Source: Streptomyces parvulus (GTDB lineage Bacteria; Actinomycetota; Actinomycetes; Streptomycetales; Streptomycetaceae). From it: a DNA stretch of 64,000 nucleotides. The stretch spans positions 160,507 to 224,506 of the forward strand of contig NZ_BMRX01000016.1 in the NCBI RefSeq assembly GCF_014648855.1. Reading direction: 5' to 3'. The translations under genes and the position numbers were made by a program. Shown here in pieces: positions 32,806 through 41,589 of the stretch. The notes under the pieces were generated by a model. That model searched no databases and was not told the origin of the DNA. It worked only from the letters and a program-made list of their open reading frames with translations. Position 1 is the stretch's first letter. Each line of letters opens with the position of its first letter.

Positions 32806-33483
32806 ATGTCCGTCACACCGCTCACCCCCGCCCCCGTCTTCCGGGGCCGGATCGGCCGCGACGCGCGCAGCGGTCACTACGCCGTGCCGCGGCGCTACCG
32901 GCTCCACCTGTCGCCCGGTCACGAGGACTGTCTCGGCATCGCCGTCGTGCACGGCCTGCTCGGCCTGGACGAGGTCTGTCCGGTCACGGTCCTGGACGCG
33001 GTCCCCGACCGTGCCGACGGCGGCCACTCCGCCCTGCGCCCCCTCTACGAGGCGAGCGCCCACCACTACCGGGGGCCGGCCGTCGCGCCCGTGCTCAGTG
33101 ACGGGTGGTCCGGGCGGATCGTGAGTACGCACGCGCGCGACATCATGCGGGACCTCGCCGCCGCCTTCACCCCCGCCGCCGGACCGGTGCTGTACCCGGA
33201 GGGCGCGGAGGCGGAGCTGGCCGCCGTCGAGGACCTGTGCGACCGGGCCGCCGGACCCGCGGCCCCGCCCGGTGTCCTCGAAGTCCTGGAGCGGCGCCTG
33301 ACCGCGCACTCCCACCTCGTCGGCGACCGGCTCACCGCGGCCGACGTCGAGGTGTGGGCGGCCTTCGTACGGCAGGACGGCCACCGACTCGCGGCGGACG
33401 GCCACCCGGCGCTCCGGGCGCACCTGCGGCGCCTGACCGCCCACCCCGCCTTCGCCCGGCACCTCGCGGGCCGCCCCGTGTGA
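32806..33483 (+). CDS. Glutathione S-transferase-like protein (ECM4/YqjG-type)
   Basis: 225 residues from ATG. The order resembles glutathionyl-hydroquinone reductases: RDARSGHYAVPRRYRLHLSPG at the thioredoxin-like start, a ..PVLSDGWSGRIVSTHARDIMRDL substrate-side motif, and an all-helical C-terminal half with LERRLTAHSHLVGDRLTAADVEVWAAF. The canonical CPWAHR active-site motif is replaced by SPGHED, with a Cys three to four residues further on (SPGHEDCLG), so ordinary GSH-reductase chemistry is doubtful. Streptomyces use mycothiol, so the true thiol partner is unclear. Two hairpins follow the stop. Confidence 0.75.
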   Translation: MSVTPLTPAPVFRGRIGRDARSGHYAVPRRYRLHLSPGHEDCLGIAVVHGLLGLDEVCPVTVLDAVPDRADGGHSALRPLYEASAHHYRGPAVAPVLSDGWSGRIVSTHARDIMRDLAAAFTPAAGPVLYPEGAEAELAAVEDLCDRAAGPAAPPGVLEVLERRLTAHSHLVGDRLTAADVEVWAAFVRQDGHRLAADGHPALRAHLRRLTAHPAFARHLAGRPV

Positions 33484-33499
33484 CGGAAGGGAGATCGCC

Positions 33500-33576
33500 G
33501 TGTCCGCCGCCCCCCAGCGGCGGACACGGCGTGTGCCGCCGTACGTCACCCTCCCCCGAAGGTGGCGTACGGCGGC
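33500..33576. terminator. Double hairpin between convergent GST-like and astacin-like genes
   Basis: First stem 33500-33510 with 33517-33527 (11 bp, perfect, 6-base loop). Second stem 33535-33550 with 33561-33576 (16 bp with one G-U pair, 10-base loop). They occupy most of the 148-base convergent gap and can serve as a bidirectional terminator. Confidence 0.8.
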
Positions 33577-33631
33577 CGGCCCCCGGTGCCGGACTGTGGC
33601 CGCGGCGCCCGGGTGTCCCTGCGGTCCGCGG

Positions 33632-34711
33632 TCACCAGCACATGACCGCGGTCTCGCCCGCACCCCACGAGGAGTACAGGCGCACCCGGACGACATAGCG
33701 GCGGCCCTTGACGAAACGGGCCCTGACGGCGGCGTTGCCGGAGGTGCCTCCGTCGTCCTGTCCGGCGAGGAAGCGGGGCACGCCGTCCCGCTCCTCGAAG
33801 ACCACGACGACGGCGTCGCTGTCCCCGAAGGTGCCCACGGTGTACTCGCGGGTCTCCGGCGGGTCCAGGCGGAAGTCGGCCTGCTCGCCGGGACCGAGAC
33901 CGAGCGGCACCGAGCGGAACGGCACCAGCGGCCCCGGCCGGCCGGTGGGCGGGTACCAGCGCAGGGCGAACTCCTTGTCGGCGGCGGACAGGGTGCCGGG
34001 CGGCTCCAGACCCGAGCGGTAGTGCTCGGGCTCCAGGATCAGCCCCGACGCGAACGGGTACTCCATGATCGACTGCGGGTCCCAGACCGGGCCGTTGGCC
34101 TCGTCGCCGTCGAGCTTGCGCAGGATGTTGTGGAAGGTCCGCTCCCGGCTCCAGTGATTGGGCGGACCCGCGAGTTCCGTGTAGACCGCCTCGTCGTCCC
34201 AGAGGATGCCGGCGAACGGACTCTGGTGCTCGTGCAGCATGCCGAGCGCGTGCCCGATCTGGTGCAGTGCCGTCGCGCGCTCGCCGGGCGCGGTGAGGTC
34301 CCAGCCGAAGTTCATCGTGCGGTCGTTGAGGCCGACGCGGAGCGCGTCCTTGCCGATCGCCGACCAGGAGCCGTCGCCGGGCTGGAAGCCGATGCGCAGC
34401 TCCGCCTCCGAACGGTCGCCCACCTCGGTGAGCACGAGCCCGATACCGAGGTCCCGCCACTCCCGGAAGCAGTCGCGGACCACGTCCCGCTGCTCCTCGG
34501 TCCCCGCCCACGCGCCCCGGCGCGGCCGGCCGGTCCCGGGCATGGGGACCACCGAGTCGTCGGTGTCGCCGCCGAGGAAGCAGTAGTGCAGCACGGTCCC
34601 GCCGGCCCACATCCGCTGCCCGCCCACGAGCGCGGCGACCCGCTCGGCGGCCAGCCCCGGCGCGAAGGCGGGGGGAGGCTGCCGCGCGAGTGAGCAGTAG
34701 CGTGCGGTCAT
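33632..34711 (-). CDS. Astacin-like (M12A) metallopeptidase homologue with altered catalytic Glu
   Basis: 359 residues from ATG. The zinc motif reads HQIGHALGMLHEH (His150, His154, His160) and a Met-turn SIMEY (Met216, Tyr218) follows, the layout of astacins. In astacins the second motif residue is the catalytic Glu; here it is Gln151, confirmed in the DNA (CAG). The protein should bind zinc but may be a weak or inactive peptidase. N-terminal region RMWAGGTVLHYCFLGG resembles the start of the astacin domain, with no signal peptide. The C-terminal ~110 residues are beta-rich (YVVRVRLYSSWGAGETAV), like a small binding domain. Confidence 0.78.
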   Translation of the reverse strand: MTARYCSLARQPPPAFAPGLAAERVAALVGGQRMWAGGTVLHYCFLGGDTDDSVVPMPGTGRPRRGAWAGTEEQRDVVRDCFREWRDLGIGLVLTEVGDRSEAELRIGFQPGDGSWSAIGKDALRVGLNDRTMNFGWDLTAPGERATALHQIGHALGMLHEHQSPFAGILWDDEAVYTELAGPPNHWSRERTFHNILRKLDGDEANGPVWDPQSIMEYPFASGLILEPEHYRSGLEPPGTLSAADKEFALRWYPPTGRPGPLVPFRSVPLGLGPGEQADFRLDPPETREYTVGTFGDSDAVVVVFEERDGVPRFLAGQDDGGTSGNAAVRARFVKGRRYVVRVRLYSSWGAGETAVMCW

Positions 34712-34789
34712 GGCGCCCAGGATGCCGTCCGGCCAGGACCGGGCGCCTGAGTCGGGGGGTACTCAAGTCACCCTGTATCAGGGCTGAGT

Positions 34790-36598
34790 ATGCCGGCTCA
34801 TGTTCCCGTGACGACTTCTCAGCGGGACGCGACGACCCTCCTCACGCCCCGGCCGTTCACCGGCCGCGCCGACGAACTGGACCTGGTCCGCAGGTCGGTC
34901 GCGGCCGGACGGGGCGGACTGGTGGTGACCGGTCCGGCCGGCTCCGGCAAGACCAGGCTCGTCACCGAGGCGCTGCGCGGCCTGGACTGCGCCCGCGCGG
35001 CCGGCACGCCCGAGAGCCGGGACATCCCCTTCGCCGCCTTCGCCCACCTGCTGCCCGAGGGCGTCACCCTGCACCGGGCGGTGCACCTGCTGTCCGGCGT
35101 ACGGCTGCTGCTGGTCGACGACGCGCACCTGCTGGACGGCGCGTCCGCCGCCCTCGTGCACCAGCTCGCCGTGCACGGCCGCGTCCGGCTCCTGGTGGTC
35201 GCCACCGACGGTGCCCCGGCACCGGGCGCGGTCTCCCGGCTGTGGTCCGGGGAGCTGCTGCCCCGCCTCACCCTGGAGCCGCTGCCGCGTGAGGAGACCG
35301 CCGAACTGCTCGGCGCGGGCGCGGCCACCGGCCCGGATCCGCTCACCGCGGACCGGCTGCACCGCCTGTGCCGGGGCGACCTGCGCCTGCTGCGCGAGCT
35401 GCTGGCGGCCGTGCGCGAGCGGGGCGCGCTCATGCCGGTGCCGGGGACGGACCGGTGGGCGTGGCGCGGGCCCGTGCCGGTCACCGCGGCGGTACGGGAG
35501 CGCACCGCCCACGTCCTGGACCGGGCCCGCCCGGAGGAGCGCGAGACGCTCGAACGACTGGCCTTCGCCGAGCCCCTCGCCCTCGACCCGGACACCCTCG
35601 ACGTGCGGATCCTGGAGCGCCTGGAGGCCGAGGGCCTGGTCACCGTGGACGACCGGGGCGCCGCCCGGCTCACCCATCCCCTGCACGGCCCCGTCCTGCG
35701 CGCCGCCGCGGGCCGCCTGCGCGCCCGGCGGATGGCGCCCACCCCCGACCGGTGCGGTCCCGCCCTGGAGGCGGAGCGGGCCGCCCTCGCGCTGCGCATC
35801 GACCAGGCCGACGTACGGGAACTGGAGACGCCGGTGGGGGAGTGGCTGGCCGACGAGGGGGCACCGCTGCCCGCCGGGTACGCCGCGCTGCGCGCCCGGT
35901 TCGCCCGGTTGCGCGGCCGGCTGTCCGAGGCCGCCGCCTGGGCGCGCGAGGGACTGCGCACGAAGCCCGGCGAGCCCGCCTGCCTGAGCGAACTCGCCCT
36001 GGCCACCGCCCAGTCGGGCGACGCTCCGCCGGATGGCCACGGGGCGTCCGCCTGGGCCGCCGCCGCACGTGGCGACCTCGACGAGGCGGTCCGGGCGGCC
36101 GGCTCGGGCGACCCGTACGACGCCGTACGGCTCGGTGCCCCCGAACGGGCCGCCGGGCGGCTGACCGGCGTCTTCGCCGCGCACGCCGACGCCCTCGCCC
36201 GCGAGGACGGACCGGCGCTCGACCGGGTCGCCGAGGAGCTGGAGCGGCGCGGCTTCCTGCTGTTCGCGGCGGAGGCGCACGCCCAGGCGGTACCCGCGCA
36301 CCGGGACCCGCGCGCCGCCCGTACCGCCCGCACCCGCGCCGCCGCGCTCGCCCGGCGCTGCCAGGGTGCCCGCACCCCCGCCCTGTCCGCCCTGGTGCTC
36401 GGCGAACTCACCGCCCGCCAGCGGCAGATCGTCACGCTGGCCGCGGCGGGTCTGAGCAACCGGCAGATCGCGGAGCGGCTCACCCTGTCCGTCCGCACGG
36501 TCGGCAACCACCTCTACGGCGCCTACACGCGGCTCGGGGCCGGTGACCGGGGCGCCCTGCCCTGGCTGATGGAACTGCCCGAGTCCCAGCCCGCCTGA
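34790..36598 (+). CDS. LuxR-family ATPase regulator (short LAL type)
   Basis: 602 residues from ATG; a GTG six codons later is an alternative. N-terminal AAA/STAND ATPase with Walker A TGPAGSGKTRL (about 47-57) and Walker B LLLVDDAHLL, helical middle, and a C-terminal LuxR helix-turn-helix (LTARQRQIVTLAAAGLSNRQ ... LSVRTVGNHLYGAYTRLG). Large ATP-binding LuxR regulators usually have ~900 residues; this one lacks much of the long TPR-like middle. They are commonly pathway activators in Streptomyces. Divergent from the astacin-like gene (78 bases) and convergent with the CHAT gene (28 bases), so it may control the neighbouring proteases; not shown. Confidence 0.87.
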   Translation: MPAHVPVTTSQRDATTLLTPRPFTGRADELDLVRRSVAAGRGGLVVTGPAGSGKTRLVTEALRGLDCARAAGTPESRDIPFAAFAHLLPEGVTLHRAVHLLSGVRLLLVDDAHLLDGASAALVHQLAVHGRVRLLVVATDGAPAPGAVSRLWSGELLPRLTLEPLPREETAELLGAGAATGPDPLTADRLHRLCRGDLRLLRELLAAVRERGALMPVPGTDRWAWRGPVPVTAAVRERTAHVLDRARPEERETLERLAFAEPLALDPDTLDVRILERLEAEGLVTVDDRGAARLTHPLHGPVLRAAAGRLRARRMAPTPDRCGPALEAERAALALRIDQADVRELETPVGEWLADEGAPLPAGYAALRARFARLRGRLSEAAAWAREGLRTKPGEPACLSELALATAQSGDAPPDGHGASAWAAAARGDLDEAVRAAGSGDPYDAVRLGAPERAAGRLTGVFAAHADALAREDGPALDRVAEELERRGFLLFAAEAHAQAVPAHRDPRAARTARTRAAALARRCQGARTPALSALVLGELTARQRQIVTLAAAGLSNRQIAERLTLSVRTVGNHLYGAYTRLGAGDRGALPWLMELPESQPA

Positions 36599-36626
36599 AT
36601 CCGCCGCCACGGCTGCCCGCCGGGGG

Positions 36627-39380
36627 TCAGGCCGCCCCGAAGGCGGAGAAGGCCCAGCCGGTCGCCCGGTGCACCGCGTCGTCCGGCAGCGCCGCCCGCG
36701 CGTCGCGCAGCGCCTCCGCCAGGGACAGACCGGCGTCCAGGCCCTTGTGCAGCGCGAGCATCAGCGGCACCACGGCCTCGTCGTTGACCGGCGCGCTGCA
36801 CGCCACCACCCCGGCCGTGCCCAGCGGGAGCAGCGCGGTGACCAGCCCGAGCAGCTCGTCCGCGCCCACCGACGCGAACCGCGCCGTGTCGCAGCAGGAC
36901 AGGATGATCCGGTACGGGCTGCGGTCGAGGCGCTCGAAGTCGTGCACGATGAGCGGTCCGTCCGCCATCCGCAACGACGAGAAGAGGGGGCTGTCCGCGC
37001 GGAAGGTGCCGTGCGCGGCGATGTGCGCCGACGCGGCCCCGTCCAACTCCCGCAACACCCGCGGCACCCGCGCCGCGTCCCCCTCCAGCACGGTGGTCCG
37101 CGACACGTCCCGGGCGTAGGAAGCCGCCGCGCGGGCCGGGTGGACGCCGGCGCCCGGCGCCCCCGGCACCGCACCAGCCGGGCCCGGCGCTCCTGGCGCC
37201 GCGCCAGCCGCGCCCGGCACCCCACCCGCCCCGCCCGCCCGCACCCCGTAGCGCTCCGCCAGTTCGGTCACCTCCGCGCCGCCGCTCGCCAGGCCCGGGC
37301 CGCGGACCAGGACCTGGCGGCCGCCGGGGGGCGGGGCCGTGTCCCGGGCGCGGAGCCAGCTGCTCGCCGACGGGGAGACGCTCAGCACCCGTTCGCGCAG
37401 CGCGGGCAGCAGCGCCCACGGCACCCGGTGCAGGCGGCCGGGTGGGACGACCACGACCGGACCGGACCCGAGGTGGGCCGCGGCGGGGCCGAGCAGCAGC
37501 TCCTGGAGGCGCGCGCCCGCCGCCTCCACCAGGGGCAGTCGCGCCTCCGCCCCCGGATGGGCCAGACGCCGCAGCCCGGCCTGCACGTGCTCCGCCTCCC
37601 GTTCCGCCTCGGCCAGCAGCCCGGCCTCGAACCGCCGCACCCGCCCCTGCCCGCACAGCAGCACGTGCACGCGCCCGTCGAGCACGGCCAGTTCCACCAG
37701 CCGTACGCCGTCCCCCAGCCGCCGCAGCAGCCGGCCCACGTCGAACCGGTCCCCGTCGCCGGGCGCACCGCCCCGCATGTGCAGGGTGCGGGAGCGGATC
37801 TCCCGCTCCAGACGCCGCTGTTCGCGCTCCAGGGCGGGCACCGGCCGCCCCCCGTCGGTGCGCGCCGCCTCCGCGCGGGCGGCGATCTCCCGGAACGCCG
37901 TCATGCCGCTGAGCAGCGCGGGATCCGCGGGCGGCCGGGTCGGCGGCGCCGTCAGCACGGTCGCCCGCCAGCGCTCGCTCCACACCAGCAGCCGCCGCGG
38001 CCCGCCCGAGACCAGACTGGCCTCCTGCGCGAGCGCCGCCAGTTCGGCCCCCTGCGCCGTGGCCCGGGCCCGCAGCTCCGAGGCGCCCAGCGTCATCCGG
38101 TGGTCGTCGAGCACGTCCAGGCCCCGCCGGCACGCCTCCAGCACCCCGCGCGCCGACCCCGCCGCCCGGGCCCGGAGCGCCTGCGCGGCCCAGCCGGTCA
38201 TCCGGGCCAGTGGCGGCCCGCCGTGCCGGCTGCGCGCGGCGACGGCCAGATGCCGTTCCGCGTCCGCCGTCCAGCCGAGACCGAGCGCGATCCGGCCCGC
38301 GAGCAGCGACGCCTCCGGCGCGGCCGGTGCCCCGAAGGCGGCCAGCCGCTCGGCCACCGCCGCCGCGTCCGCGACCAGCCGACCCGACCCGCGCCCCGTG
38401 GCGGCCCGCGCCTCGATCAGCACCAGCCGCGCGTGCGTCTCGTACCAGGTGCGCCGCTGTCCGGCGAACAGCCGCACCGCCAGGGCCGCGCGGGCCAGCG
38501 AGGTCCGCGGCTCGCCCGCCAGCCGGGCCGCCCGCGCGGCCACCAGCAGCAGCTCGGCCCTGCGGGTGGACTGTCCGCCGATCCCGTCCAGCGCGGCGGT
38601 CGCCGCGTCCGCCTCGGCGAGCGCCTCCGGGGCCAGCCCCGCCGCCATCAGCACCTCGCAGCGCCGGATGGTGAGCATGAACGTCGGCGTGCCCAGTTTC
38701 GCGTACCGCTCCTCCGCCTCGTCGAGGAGCCGTAGCGCCGCCGGCACGTCCCCGGAGCGGAACGCCGCGAGCCCCCGGCTCTCCACCGCGTCGGCCTTGT
38801 CGTGCTCCTGGCCGGTTGTGTCCCACAGCCGCTCCGCCGCAGTGAAGTCCGCGTCCGCGCGCTCCACCGAGCCCAGCGCCAGGTGCACGGTCGCCCGCAG
38901 GGTCAGCGCCCGCGCCGTCCAGATCACGTCGTCCGCCTGCCGCAGCACCGGGATCGCCCGCCGCACGTCCTCCAGCGCCTCCTTGTGCCGCCCCAGCACC
39001 CACCAGACGTACGCCCGCCGGAACAGCACCCGCGCCCTGGTGTGCCCGGTGCCGCGCGCCACGCCCCGCTCGAACGCGGCCAGCCCTTCCCGGGTGCGCC
39101 CGGAATGCACCAACGCCACCCCGAGCGTGGCCAGTACGTCCGCCTCCCGCTCCGGCGAATCCGCGCGGGCGGCCAGATCGCGGGCGCGCCGCAGATGGGC
39201 GAGGGCCAGCCGGGTGTCGCCGAAGTCCCGCTGCCAGATGCCGATCACCTGATGGGCGACCGAGGCGTGCAGCGGCGGCGGATCTGCCGCGAGCACGCCC
39301 TCCGCCCGCGTCAGCGCTTCGTTGGGGGCGGCGAACACCATGGGCAGCAGTTCGAGAACAGAGTCGTTTCCCGCCGTCAC
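36627..39380 (-). CDS. TPR-CHAT protein (caspase-like peptidase)
   Basis: 917 residues from the GTG at 39380; the longer frame adds a non-conserved Arg/Gly leader. About 550 residues of TPR-like helical repeats (for example QRDFGDTRLALAHLRRARDLA, RAYVWWVLGRHKEALEDVRRA) precede a C-terminal CHAT domain. Catalytic dyad: His790 (IAAHGTF) and Cys830 (LSCCDTA). Typical CHAT end motifs follow (GLVTALLPLGTAGVVACSAPVNDEA). CHAT peptidases cut partner proteins, as in the Craspase/gRAMP-TPR-CHAT system and separase-like enzymes. No CRISPR genes are present. The divergent neighbour is a subtilisin-like protease with a sigma factor gene, suggesting a proteolytic signalling module. Confidence 0.87.
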   Translation of the reverse strand: MTAGNDSVLELLPMVFAAPNEALTRAEGVLAADPPPLHASVAHQVIGIWQRDFGDTRLALAHLRRARDLAARADSPEREADVLATLGVALVHSGRTREGLAAFERGVARGTGHTRARVLFRRAYVWWVLGRHKEALEDVRRAIPVLRQADDVIWTARALTLRATVHLALGSVERADADFTAAERLWDTTGQEHDKADAVESRGLAAFRSGDVPAALRLLDEAEERYAKLGTPTFMLTIRRCEVLMAAGLAPEALAEADAATAALDGIGGQSTRRAELLLVAARAARLAGEPRTSLARAALAVRLFAGQRRTWYETHARLVLIEARAATGRGSGRLVADAAAVAERLAAFGAPAAPEASLLAGRIALGLGWTADAERHLAVAARSRHGGPPLARMTGWAAQALRARAAGSARGVLEACRRGLDVLDDHRMTLGASELRARATAQGAELAALAQEASLVSGGPRRLLVWSERWRATVLTAPPTRPPADPALLSGMTAFREIAARAEAARTDGGRPVPALEREQRRLEREIRSRTLHMRGGAPGDGDRFDVGRLLRRLGDGVRLVELAVLDGRVHVLLCGQGRVRRFEAGLLAEAEREAEHVQAGLRRLAHPGAEARLPLVEAAGARLQELLLGPAAAHLGSGPVVVVPPGRLHRVPWALLPALRERVLSVSPSASSWLRARDTAPPPGGRQVLVRGPGLASGGAEVTELAERYGVRAGGAGGVPGAAGAAPGAPGPAGAVPGAPGAGVHPARAAASYARDVSRTTVLEGDAARVPRVLRELDGAASAHIAAHGTFRADSPLFSSLRMADGPLIVHDFERLDRSPYRIILSCCDTARFASVGADELLGLVTALLPLGTAGVVACSAPVNDEAVVPLMLALHKGLDAGLSLAEALRDARAALPDDAVHRATGWAFSAFGAA

Positions 39381-39400
39381 CCCACGGATGGTAGTGCTCC

Positions 39401-39429
39401 GGAACCGCGCCCCACAGGTTCGAGTCTGT
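39401..39429 (+). promoter_or_regulatory. ECF-sigma-like promoter before the subtilase gene
   Basis: GGAACCG (39401-39407), 16 bases, then GTCTGT (39424-39429) resembles the sigma-E class GGAACTT-N16-GTCTAA. It sits in the 128-base CHAT/subtilase divergent gap. GGAACC also forms an inverted pair with GGTTC 10 bases later. GGAACC recurs before the sigma factor gene. Confidence 0.45.
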
Positions 39430-39508
39430 ATCAATCGGCCGCCCCGCGACTCTGATTGACGATCGCGGCCACGCCCGCCGTCACCGCCGCCGACGTGGAG
39501 GACATGCC

Positions 39509-40942
39509 ATGGCACCACAGCGATTCCACGAGCAGTTCGACCAGATCCAGCGCTCCATGCCCGGCATCCCGCTGGCGATGGGCCCGGACGACTCGGCCGA
39601 GTTCTTCTACGAGAAGGGCGTCGTCCTCGCCCGCGACGGCGACGAGGCCCGCCTCGTCGAGGACACCGTGCGCGAGCACTTCACCGCGATGTCCGGCCTC
39701 ACCCCGGACCCCGTGCGCCGGGCCGGCCCCGAGACCAACCGCACCGGCATCACCCGCATCCGGGTCGGCGAACCCGACGAGGGCCATCGCGGCAACGACT
39801 CCACCGTCGCCCACGCCCTGCGCTCCCTGCGCACCGTCGAGGGCCGCGCCGGGCGCCGCCTCGTCAGCCGCAACCACGTCGTCTCCATCGCCGTCAACGC
39901 CTGCCCCGGCGACGAGCCCGTGCCGGTCCCGCTCAGCGAGCCGCCGAACCCGGCCGCCGCCCCGACGCCGTACGACGAGGAGACCGCCGTGGGCGTCCTC
40001 GTCATCGACACCGGCCTCATGAACGACTACCGCTCCTACCCGCTGCTCGCCCACACCGAGGGCGACGCCCAGCTCACGGAATGCGGCGACGACGGCGTCC
40101 TCAAGCAGTACGTCGGCCACGGCACCTTCATCGCCGGACTCGTCGCCGCCGTCGCCCCCAACACCGACGTGACCGTCCTCGGCACCCTCAACGACGCGGG
40201 CGCCATCCTGGAGTCCGAGCTGGGCGAGAAGCTCTTCGAGGCCGTCGACCGCGGCGGCTGGCCCGAGGTCCTCAGCCTCTCCGCCGGCACCTCCAACGGC
40301 CGCGTCGACGGGCTGCTCGGCGTGCACGCCTTCATGGAGGAACTGCGCGACCGGCGCACCCTGCTCGTCGCCGCCGCCGGCAACAACGCCAGCGCCACGC
40401 CCTTCTGGCCCGCCGCCTACGCCGACCTGCCCGGCTGGGAGGACTCGGTGCTGTCGGTCGGCGCGCTGCGCTCCGACGGCGAGTTCGGCGCCTGCTTCAG
40501 CAACCACGGCGGCTGGGTCAAGGCCTACGCCCCGGGCGAGCGCCTCACCAGCGCGCTCACCGGCTTCGGGACCCCGGTGCCGTACGTCTACCAGCACTCC
40601 ACCTACGACGCCTGCCGGTTCGGCTTCGCCTACCCCTGCACCTGCCAGTACCCCCCGCACAACGGGGTGCTGAGTGAGCCCGGAGAGGCGCCCGCCAAGC
40701 CGGACCAGGTGATGTTCGAGGGGCACGCGCAGTGGAGCGGCACCTCCTTCGCCACCCCGGTCGTCGCCGGTCTCGTCGCCGCCCACATGACGGCCCACAA
40801 GGAGACCGACCCGCGCGCCGCCCGCACGCAACTCCTCGCCGTCAACACCGAGTACGCGGAGGTGCGGGGCGCGCACGTCCCCGCGCTGCTGCCGCCCACC
40901 TGGCACCCGGTGACCGTCGACCCGTCGGCCGGCGGCTCGTGA
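39509..40942 (+). CDS. Cytoplasmic subtilisin-like serine peptidase (S8)
   Basis: 477 residues from ATG, with GGAGG 7 bases upstream. No signal peptide: the N-terminal ~155 residues are soluble and may act as a propeptide-like or docking region. Catalytic triad: Asp167 (VLVIDTGLM), His204 (GHGTFIAGLVAA), Ser413 (WSGTSFATPVVAG), with oxyanion Asn in AAAGNNAS. A Cys-containing insert (YDACRFGFAYPCTCQYPP) lies between the last strand and the Ser motif. All residues for activity are present. Divergent from the TPR-CHAT gene, and upstream of the sigma factor gene. Confidence 0.9.
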   Translation: MAPQRFHEQFDQIQRSMPGIPLAMGPDDSAEFFYEKGVVLARDGDEARLVEDTVREHFTAMSGLTPDPVRRAGPETNRTGITRIRVGEPDEGHRGNDSTVAHALRSLRTVEGRAGRRLVSRNHVVSIAVNACPGDEPVPVPLSEPPNPAAAPTPYDEETAVGVLVIDTGLMNDYRSYPLLAHTEGDAQLTECGDDGVLKQYVGHGTFIAGLVAAVAPNTDVTVLGTLNDAGAILESELGEKLFEAVDRGGWPEVLSLSAGTSNGRVDGLLGVHAFMEELRDRRTLLVAAAGNNASATPFWPAAYADLPGWEDSVLSVGALRSDGEFGACFSNHGGWVKAYAPGERLTSALTGFGTPVPYVYQHSTYDACRFGFAYPCTCQYPPHNGVLSEPGEAPAKPDQVMFEGHAQWSGTSFATPVVAGLVAAHMTAHKETDPRAARTQLLAVNTEYAEVRGAHVPALLPPTWHPVTVDPSAGGS

Positions 40943-40959
40943 GCGTCCTCACCGCGGCC

Positions 40960-40998
40960 GGAACCACCCGCTCCACGGCGTACGATGACGTGTCGTAC
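40960..40998 (+). promoter_or_regulatory. GGAACC element and 19-bp dyad before the sigma factor gene
   Basis: GGAACC (40960-40965) is followed 15 bases later by TACGAT (40981-40986). The dyad GTACGA (40980-40985) / TCGTAC (40993-40998) with a 7-base spacer covers the same place. It may be an autoregulated ECF-type promoter with an operator. It overlaps the end of a possible upstream-started coding frame. Confidence 0.35.
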
Positions 40999-41013
40999 AC
41001 GAGGGGTGGGACC

Positions 41014-41589
41014 GTGGACCGTGCACATGTCGGGGCGCTCGTCCAGTCGGCGGCCGACGGGGACGCGGCGGCCTGGAAGTCACTGGTGGACGGGCTCGGC
41101 CCGCTGGTCTGGTCCGTCGTACGGGCGCACGGACTGTCCGACGCCGACGCCCACGAGGCGTACCAGACCGCCTGGTTCCGCTTCGCCCAGCACCTGGGGC
41201 GGATCCGGGAACCGGAGAAGACCGGCTCCTGGCTGGCGAGCACGGCCCGCCACGAGTGCCTGAAGCTGCTGCGGGCCTCGAAGCGCTGGACGCCGACCGA
41301 CGACCCGCAGCTGCTGGACCGGCCGAGCGAGGACCGTACGCCGGAGGAGTCGGTGCTGGACTCCGAGGAGGCCGCCGCGCAGACCGAGCGGGTGCGTCTT
41401 CTGTGGCAGGAGTTCGAGGAACTGGGCGAGCGGTGCCGCCAGTTGCTGCGAGTGCTGATCGCCTCGCCGCCGCCCAGCTATCAGGAGGTGTCCGCCGCGC
41501 TGGGGATCGCGGTGGGCAGCATCGGGCCCATGCGCCAGCGCTGCCTGCGCCGGCTGCGGGCGCGGCTGGAGACACGGGGGACGGCATGA
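41014..41589 (+). CDS. RNA polymerase sigma factor, ECF-like
   Basis: 191 residues from the GTG at 41014, which has GAGGGG 7 bases upstream. A GTG at 40939 overlapping the protease stop (GTGA) would add 25 residues and cannot be excluded. Region 2: VQSAADGDAAAWKSLVDGL ... YQTAWFRFAQHLGRIREPEKTGSWLASTARHECLKLLR, with the core-binding and -10-reading helices. Region 4: CRQLLRVLIASPPPSYQEVSAALGIAVGSIGPMRQRCLRRLRARL. Length fits group-4 sigmas. No obvious anti-sigma follows. The last gene of the run overlaps its stop (ATGA). Confidence 0.9.
   Translation: MDRAHVGALVQSAADGDAAAWKSLVDGLGPLVWSVVRAHGLSDADAHEAYQTAWFRFAQHLGRIREPEKTGSWLASTARHECLKLLRASKRWTPTDDPQLLDRPSEDRTPEESVLDSEEAAAQTERVRLLWQEFEELGERCRQLLRVLIASPPPSYQEVSAALGIAVGSIGPMRQRCLRRLRARLETRGTA

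Noticed and set aside
36627..39380. TPR-CHAT gene as part of a type III-E CRISPR (Craspase) system
   Set aside because: No gRAMP/Cas7-11, Cas1 or array in the window; only the protease partner type is shared.
40939..41013. Sigma factor start at GTG 40939 (GTGA overlap)
   Set aside because: Possible, but GTG 41014 has a better ribosome site and starts right at the conserved domain, and the extra stretch contains promoter-like elements.
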